In this document: piece after piece, positions 58,263 through 64,000 of the stretch
Numbering within the stretch: position 1 is the stretch's first letter
Layout: each line of letters starts with the position of its first letter
Source: Sipunculus nudus
Lineage: Eukaryota; Annelida; Sipuncula; Golfingiida; Sipunculidae
Assembly: GCA_026874595.1 (NCBI GenBank)
Contig: CM049306.1
Coordinates: forward strand, 54,030,019 to 54,094,018
Reading direction: 5' to 3'
DNA: 64,000 nt
The notes under the pieces: model-generated
What the model saw: only the letters and a program-made list of their open reading frames with translations
Database searches by the model: none
What the model was told of the DNA's origin: nothing
Made by a program: the position numbers and the translations under genes

Positions 58263-60379
58263 ATGAGCTCTTCAGACACCGACATATGATTCATGGATCA
58301 GTTAATGCTTTGCATAAGGGAATCTGTCAATAAAACGGAGACACAATTAATACCGCCATGCAGGCATCCGGAATTCGACGGAACCAACTTTCAGGATTCC
58401 CTAAATCGGCATTTGTTAAAGTTTGGACGCCAAAATAATTTGAAAAATAATTGTTGTTTGTTTTATGCGATATGGTAGCAAGTATGTTCACTATATGTTT
58501 GTAAAGCAGAACCATTTTGATGGTTCTATATACAGGATATTAATTGATGCTCTTTATGTTTCAACTATCAATTTTATTATTTTTTGGTGCTGAATAAAGG
58601 TGTTTGTATAATCATAGGTACAAAGGATCTATAATCTATGGATAGGTATCAGAAACAGGGGGGGGGGGGGCTGTCTGTCAGATCTGTAGTTTGCTCCACA
58701 TAATTAGGTAAATAAACAGAAGCGACTTTTACCAGAAATTACGCTTATGCACGACACTTTTGTCAATGTGTTTTTGTATTTTGTCTTTGTAGGAACTTTA
58801 TCTCCTGTTTACGGCTTTACGAGTGCCCTTTATTTAATATACAACTTTGTGGTGATGAAAACGTACAGAACAGTACAAGTAACTTTCTTAATGTCATTTT
58901 CAAGGTCAAACGGAATATAATTGGACCGAAATGGTGACTTAGCATTTATTGAACTCTACTGTTGAACAAAAGGTCACGCATTCCAGCTGAACATCAAAGT
59001 TGCAAAAATATCAAGCACTGGAACTTAATGTAGGAGGCAACGTATGTATACTGTATATCATTGTCTTTCAACTCAATAAACATAAAAAAAAACTTGCATA
59101 AACAGCATTCAGGTCGACTAATAACCAAGGTAAAAATATGGTGCATCGTATAACACCAAACATGCTACATATTTGAACTAAATAATAAACGGTATAGCTT
59201 TTGAGGGCGATATACAAGTAAACACTGAGAATAAACTGACAACTATAACAAAACAAAAAGTCAAAGTCGCCAGCACCCCTGGGGGCCACAGTCTCATAGA
59301 AAACAATAGGGCTCTAACGTGGGCCGTGCATGATAAAATGACCAACTCTGAAGTCCGTGCATTCAGACATCTCAGAGAAGAGTGAGAGACAAACACACAA
59401 ACCCACAGACAGGGCGGTCGGACTATGCACAGTACAGACACAGAGTTACAAATTCAGTATATCAAAGTTCTATTTAGTAAATAACCAACATTTTATTATT
59501 CAGTGTAAAGTAAGTTAATCAGTTTACAATACTCAATTGTTATTTGCAACAAACAAATAAAAACTGGATGTTTTCGATGGCTTAAATGTTAAATAAGACG
59601 CCTCTCACACGTAGCAAGAAAAACCCCAAATGTTTTACTTTGTGACCTTGATGATCTAACAAATTAACTCACATTTAAACATCGCGATGGCATCCACCCA
59701 CATTTTTTTAACATGGTTAAACATGCGATGCCGTAAAAAATAATTCTAGAGGACTTTTGAGACTTTGGCTGGCTCACTATAAAAAGGACAAGTGTTTCAC
59801 AACAGTTGTTCGTGAAAATATCCTAAAATTGAAGGCCAGGTTTCTTAAGGTCGCCGGTTAAAAGTATACAACACTTAAGTCACATTTAAGCTAAGATCAC
59901 TCGCGATCGGGACTGTTCGCAGGAAACAAGCGGTCATGGCCACTGAATGCGACCATGTTGCATAAATAAAACAGGTGCGCTCACAGAAGGATCAGACAAT
60001 CGCAGGTACATCGCTGTGACACCAGTGACAACATACAACTTGTGATGCTATTTCTTGCGACTTGTTGCACCTTGCGACTGTCAAAACTGGTCGTGGCGAC
60101 TTAGTGTAGATGGTGATGTATTTCCGTAGGAATTTGATGCCCAAATTGCGAAAATGACTGATTTAGCATAAACAGGATATGAACTTATGAAAAATGTTAG
60201 GTAACAAGTTTTCAGATCGCTCTAACACCGAAACACCCATTGGTATTATTGAGTGTTTGGGATAAAGTGTACTTGCACGTTTAACAGAACAACGTTTTCT
60301 TAGAAATTGAATAAGGTAGTGCTTTCTTTCAATTTATTTGCACTTAAGCTAATGAATGAATGCAGGTTATTATTTTTTA
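58263..60379. other. AT-rich spacer
   Basis: No gene recognised. G13 run at 58658-58670. Confidence 0.5.
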
Positions 60380-60716
60380 TGAACCCTGTGACCCCAACGA
60401 ATCCAAGATGGCTACCACTGCAGTCTTAACATAGAGATAATGCTATAATACTGTAATTGTCGCTTAAAACTTAATGACATTGGATAGATTTATACGTTTT
60501 TTAATGTGTTCTGTTGATTTCAACTAAAAAGGAGTTTTAATGAGCTCTGTCACCCCAGGGAATCCAAAAGGGCGACCATGGCAATCTTAAAATAAAGATA
60601 ATGATAAATAATGATAAAATAGTGTAACTGTCGCATTAAACTTAGTGATATTAGATAATTTGATCGATTTATACTTTTTGAATGTATTCTGTTAATTGCA
60701 ACTAACCAGGAGTTGT
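60380..60716. repeat. ~165-bp tandem duplication
   Basis: Units 60380-60540 and 60541-60716 share a TG(T)CACCCCA.(C/G)GAATCCAA start, TCTTAA.AT.(G/A)AGATAATG, TGT(A)ATTGTCGC/TGTAACTGTCGC, TTTATAC.TTTTT.AATGT and AAC(T)AA..AGGAGTT ends in order. Confidence 0.8.
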
Positions 60717-61409
60717 CGGAAGCTCAAAGAGGGTACGCAAGGTCAAAGTATAATGTATGTACAAATATTTTAAAGCATTAAAATATCTTGGGCAGTTCAT
60801 TGTCATATGTTATGTGATATGGTGATCAAAAGGAAATAGAATTTACGAAATTGATGCTCGTGATCTCTTTTTTATATTGCTGATTCTCTCATAGTAGTAC
60901 TACATGGGCAAGGTGCCTACCATATTACAACAAAACAAACATTTATAATCAATTTGTGTGGTTATATGGAAGATTCCAAGAATACAGAATACAGAAATAT
61001 TCATGTCATATTAAACTATTCCACGTACCTTTTAGAACAGGGAGATCAGTAAAATCGTTGTTTGGATATTTTATATTTCCATATAGTTTATCTAAATATG
61101 AGCTGAAACAGGTCTAATTGTTACAATTTATAGACAAGGCACTTCTTAAAGCTTAAAAGAGACAAATAAAGCACACAAAAAACTAATCAGCCATATTTGA
61201 TCAGCAGAAAAGAAGGCACATCTGCATATGTAAAATGGTATAGGAGTACACATTATTCCTAAAGGAAAGTTTCCACATTACGGGAATACAAATATCTCTA
61301 TTGTACACTTGTTGGATAAAACGGACCATGTATAGATCCGGGCATAAAGGCCAACACCATGAATGTAATTTTTTTTATAATTTTGTTTTGATGGAGGTAG
61401 TCGCTTCCA
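60717..61409. other. AT-rich spacer
   Basis: Nothing recognised. Confidence 0.5.
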
Positions 61410-61660
61410 TTTTTTTAATGCAATCTTAACTACATCTATGTACATCTGTAGATTTCCATTCCGGTTTCGGACTACGTGACAAGGCAGTATCACACGCTTT
61501 CTCTCATTTTATATCCTGGCATTAACCAAGCCCCAATGAGTTCTGCACCTACGGGTCCTGGATGCGTGATCATCCTCATTGCTGGGTCAAATCACCGAGG
61601 ATCCTCCGAAAGTGGCACTTGTTTGTGAGTTAACCAAGGCCGTTGGGCACGACCTTCCCA
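61410..61660 (-). repeat. SINE-body-like repeat, copy 2
   Basis: Direct-orientation relative of 54309-54560. The tRNA-like head is not recognisable here, only the body is shared. Confidence 0.6.
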
Positions 61661-64000
61661 TTACGCCTGGATGGAATCACTGTCGGGTGTGCATCAACCA
61701 GGGGACGCAAATGCCATAATAATGTAAACCACCAGCTGTTTCCAATGGTGAAAAACTCCCCCCCCCCCCCCCGGTCCGTTGAGCGCTCTCATTTTATTTG
61801 ATTCTTTTCCCATTTGTGATTATTTTTGTTTTCAGATTTCATTTTTATTCCCAATCAATTAAATTATTAATTGACGTATGTATGATTTGCTGCGTTAAGA
61901 CAACATCTAAATAATTGTATACTTAGGAAGGGGGTCTTTCCTTAATTGCATTCTGGGTGGTCATAACACCAGGGTATAGATCCCCAAATTGCACTCGTGT
62001 CTAAGTGAAGCACAGCCTTCCCGTTAGTCTGTCAATTATTTTACCACGAAAATTAAATTTAGGTGTTGATATTTTGTGAGTGATTTACTTGAATGCGCAT
62101 TTTCACCGATGAAACGACATGTAACAAACAACTGAATGTATGGACCGAGCATTTTATATCCTTAGTTTTAACTTGTAAAAAAATATGAATATTAAAGCTA
62201 AGCCCCACTTAGGTTTAACCACATTATCTAAATACATTTAAAGGAATAAAAGTTGAGGAGCAGAAAATTCTAATATTTCTTATGTGAATAATGCCTCAAA
62301 ATATTCCTCTTTAAATTGCATATTTCAAACTTTCTCCCTATACAGGAGGCATTATTTATATCAAGGTTTCATATCGTGTGCACAGAGAAACCTTGGAGAG
62401 AAAACTGTTGAGGCTTTTATTAGGTGATTATACTATCGTGTTATTACAGGTGTTTTGATTCATGAATTGACAACTGATTTCAACAATTTTTTGAATTTCA
62501 ATGTCTTTAATCCCCCGATATTACTAACAATTACCAACATTCATAACAGGTATGTAATAATAAGTATGATCATGCAGTAGAGTGTTTCCAAAGTATAAGT
62601 AGGGAACCTTCACCAGAGATCTTCCATTGTTTCTTGAATTCAAGAAGAGCCGCGCAGAAAGCCCAATTTAACACTGAAACTCTTACACAGCATCATCGGC
62701 CTCCGTAGTTGCACGGTCAATGGTCTCACCAAATAATTTATATAACAGGACTGTTGCAGAAAAACAAGTATTTCCGATGTTCCCACTGAATGTCTTTCTG
62801 GCATTGCTGTGCATAAGGATTGACATATAATACATAATTTCAACCATGTTCAAGATAAATCCATGTTGATTTTTGACTACATACATTTATATGGTCATTT
62901 GAAACAGTTATCCTTATATCATATATTCCACTGCCCATCTCAATATTATTTGAATACGTCCTAAGCATATCTTATAACTGGCTGCTGTGGCATTCTTGTG
63001 CACGCGCATCTTCTGGCCGATGCAGATCTGATAGTATTTCCTGATATTATCATCTATGGTAGGGGTAGCTTAATTTTGATGTGCTTGGTCCCGATTATCC
63101 GACATTACCCTATGGTGTTCCTAAAGGTACATGTATTTGAATTCGCCAGATGTCATTTACATGTACACACTTATCATTTTTTACGGACAGCACCAGTATG
63201 ACCCTGTGCAGATGTGTTGTCTTCTTTCGTAGGCCGCCCTTTTTTGTCAGGGCAGCATATTTTTTCAATCTTTTGTGACATTTACAATAACAGCTGACCT
63301 ATTTCCGCCCATATTTAGGTAAACTCCAAAGATATTCAGACAAAGGTTTCTACTGAAGCTCCTCGAAGTGTACCAGGCGTCTGGAATAGTTAACATGCTA
63401 TAGATTGTTCCTGTATCTTTTTTTTTTACTAACCACACAAATTGATTTCAAAATAGTTGTTTCGCATTAATACTGTCGAAGATTAATACTAAGCAATAAA
63501 TCAGAAGAGAATCAGCAATATGTGAAATATGTAAAACGTACATCAATTTAATGTTTTAAAGGGGCTAATTAAATCACCTATCTGACCTCTATAAACTAAA
63601 GGTAATCCCTTTGAGATTTTATACAAAATAGGCCAGAAAACGTTGATATCACGCAGATAGGCTGCTTGTTTTGTTTGTATCAACGTGTGTATGATATGGG
63701 GGGGGGGGGGGGCGCCAAAATAAAAAGATTTCAACAATGGCATCGGACAGCAAGTCAGGTAGGCAAGAGTTTTGCAAATGGCGTTTTGCAACAAATAACC
63801 TTTCTGCCTACCCATATATGCCACATACCATGTTAGGTAACATTTTTTCCCCTTTTGTCAACAATGCTGTGTTTACAAACAAGTTGTTGATGAACAAGTT
63901 TATCGTTTGAGTAAAGTTATAGACAAATTGATTCACGTAAATCAAAATGCTTTTGTTCCTGGGAGATATATTGGAAACTCAGTTCGCCTAATTTCTGATA
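61661..64000. other. AT-rich spacer to window end
   Basis: No gene recognised. C15 run at 61758-61772 and G15 run at 63698-63712. Small frames at 62640-63201 and 63543-63824 have no support. Confidence 0.5.

Overview
The window looks like intergenic nuclear DNA from a marine invertebrate, most probably a lophotrochozoan such as a bivalve mollusc. That assignment is an inference. It rests on the AT-rich background, many (AT)n and poly-G/poly-C tracts, tRNA-derived SINEs, CR1/L2-type LINE remnants, Ty3/gypsy elements, a Helitron-type terminus and small foldback elements. I found no convincing host exon, tRNA, rRNA, operon or CRISPR array. All recognisable coding sequence is decayed transposon.

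Layout. 0-1.5 kb: a Helitron-like 3' end, then a hairpin between (AT)n tracts that resembles a decayed hammerhead ribozyme. 2.6-3.7 kb: first copy of a dispersed 1.1-kb repeat. 6.0-7.0 kb: LINE remnant. 7.2 kb: LTR fragment. 8.0 kb: 206-bp MITE. 12.7-17.3 kb: broken plus-strand Ty3/gypsy element with a nested 261-bp MITE in its integrase. 17.6-18.7 kb: 589-bp tandem duplication. 19.1-20.2 kb: second copy of the 1.1-kb repeat. 22-29 kb: short tandem duplications, a CG-rich repeat pair and SINE heads. 29.2-29.9 kb: solo LTR. 30.7-31.8 kb: unidentified coding-like remnant. 32.2-33.2 kb: minus-strand L2-like LINE. 34.2-38.0 kb: minus-strand Ty3/gypsy element with integrase upstream of reverse transcriptase. 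38.7-39.3 kb: CG-rich element between TTAA sites. 42.9 kb: 24-bp minisatellite. 45.1-47.4 kb: large 20-bp minisatellite with higher-order structure. 50.6-51.0 kb: foldback element with target-site duplication. 54-61 kb: SINE-related repeats and a tandem duplication. The rest is AT-rich sequence without recognisable genes.

The most notable system is the minus-strand retroelement at 34161-37997. It belongs by sequence to Ty3/gypsy but has the Ty1/copia-like order integrase, reverse transcriptase, RNase H, as in Gmr1-type elements. One open frame carries the integrase tail directly into the RT leader, so the order is not a later rearrangement. A perfect 15-bp hairpin lies just upstream of its polypurine tract, and its LTR family, including the solo LTR at 29204-29896, carries heat-shock-element-like motifs next to the TATA box.
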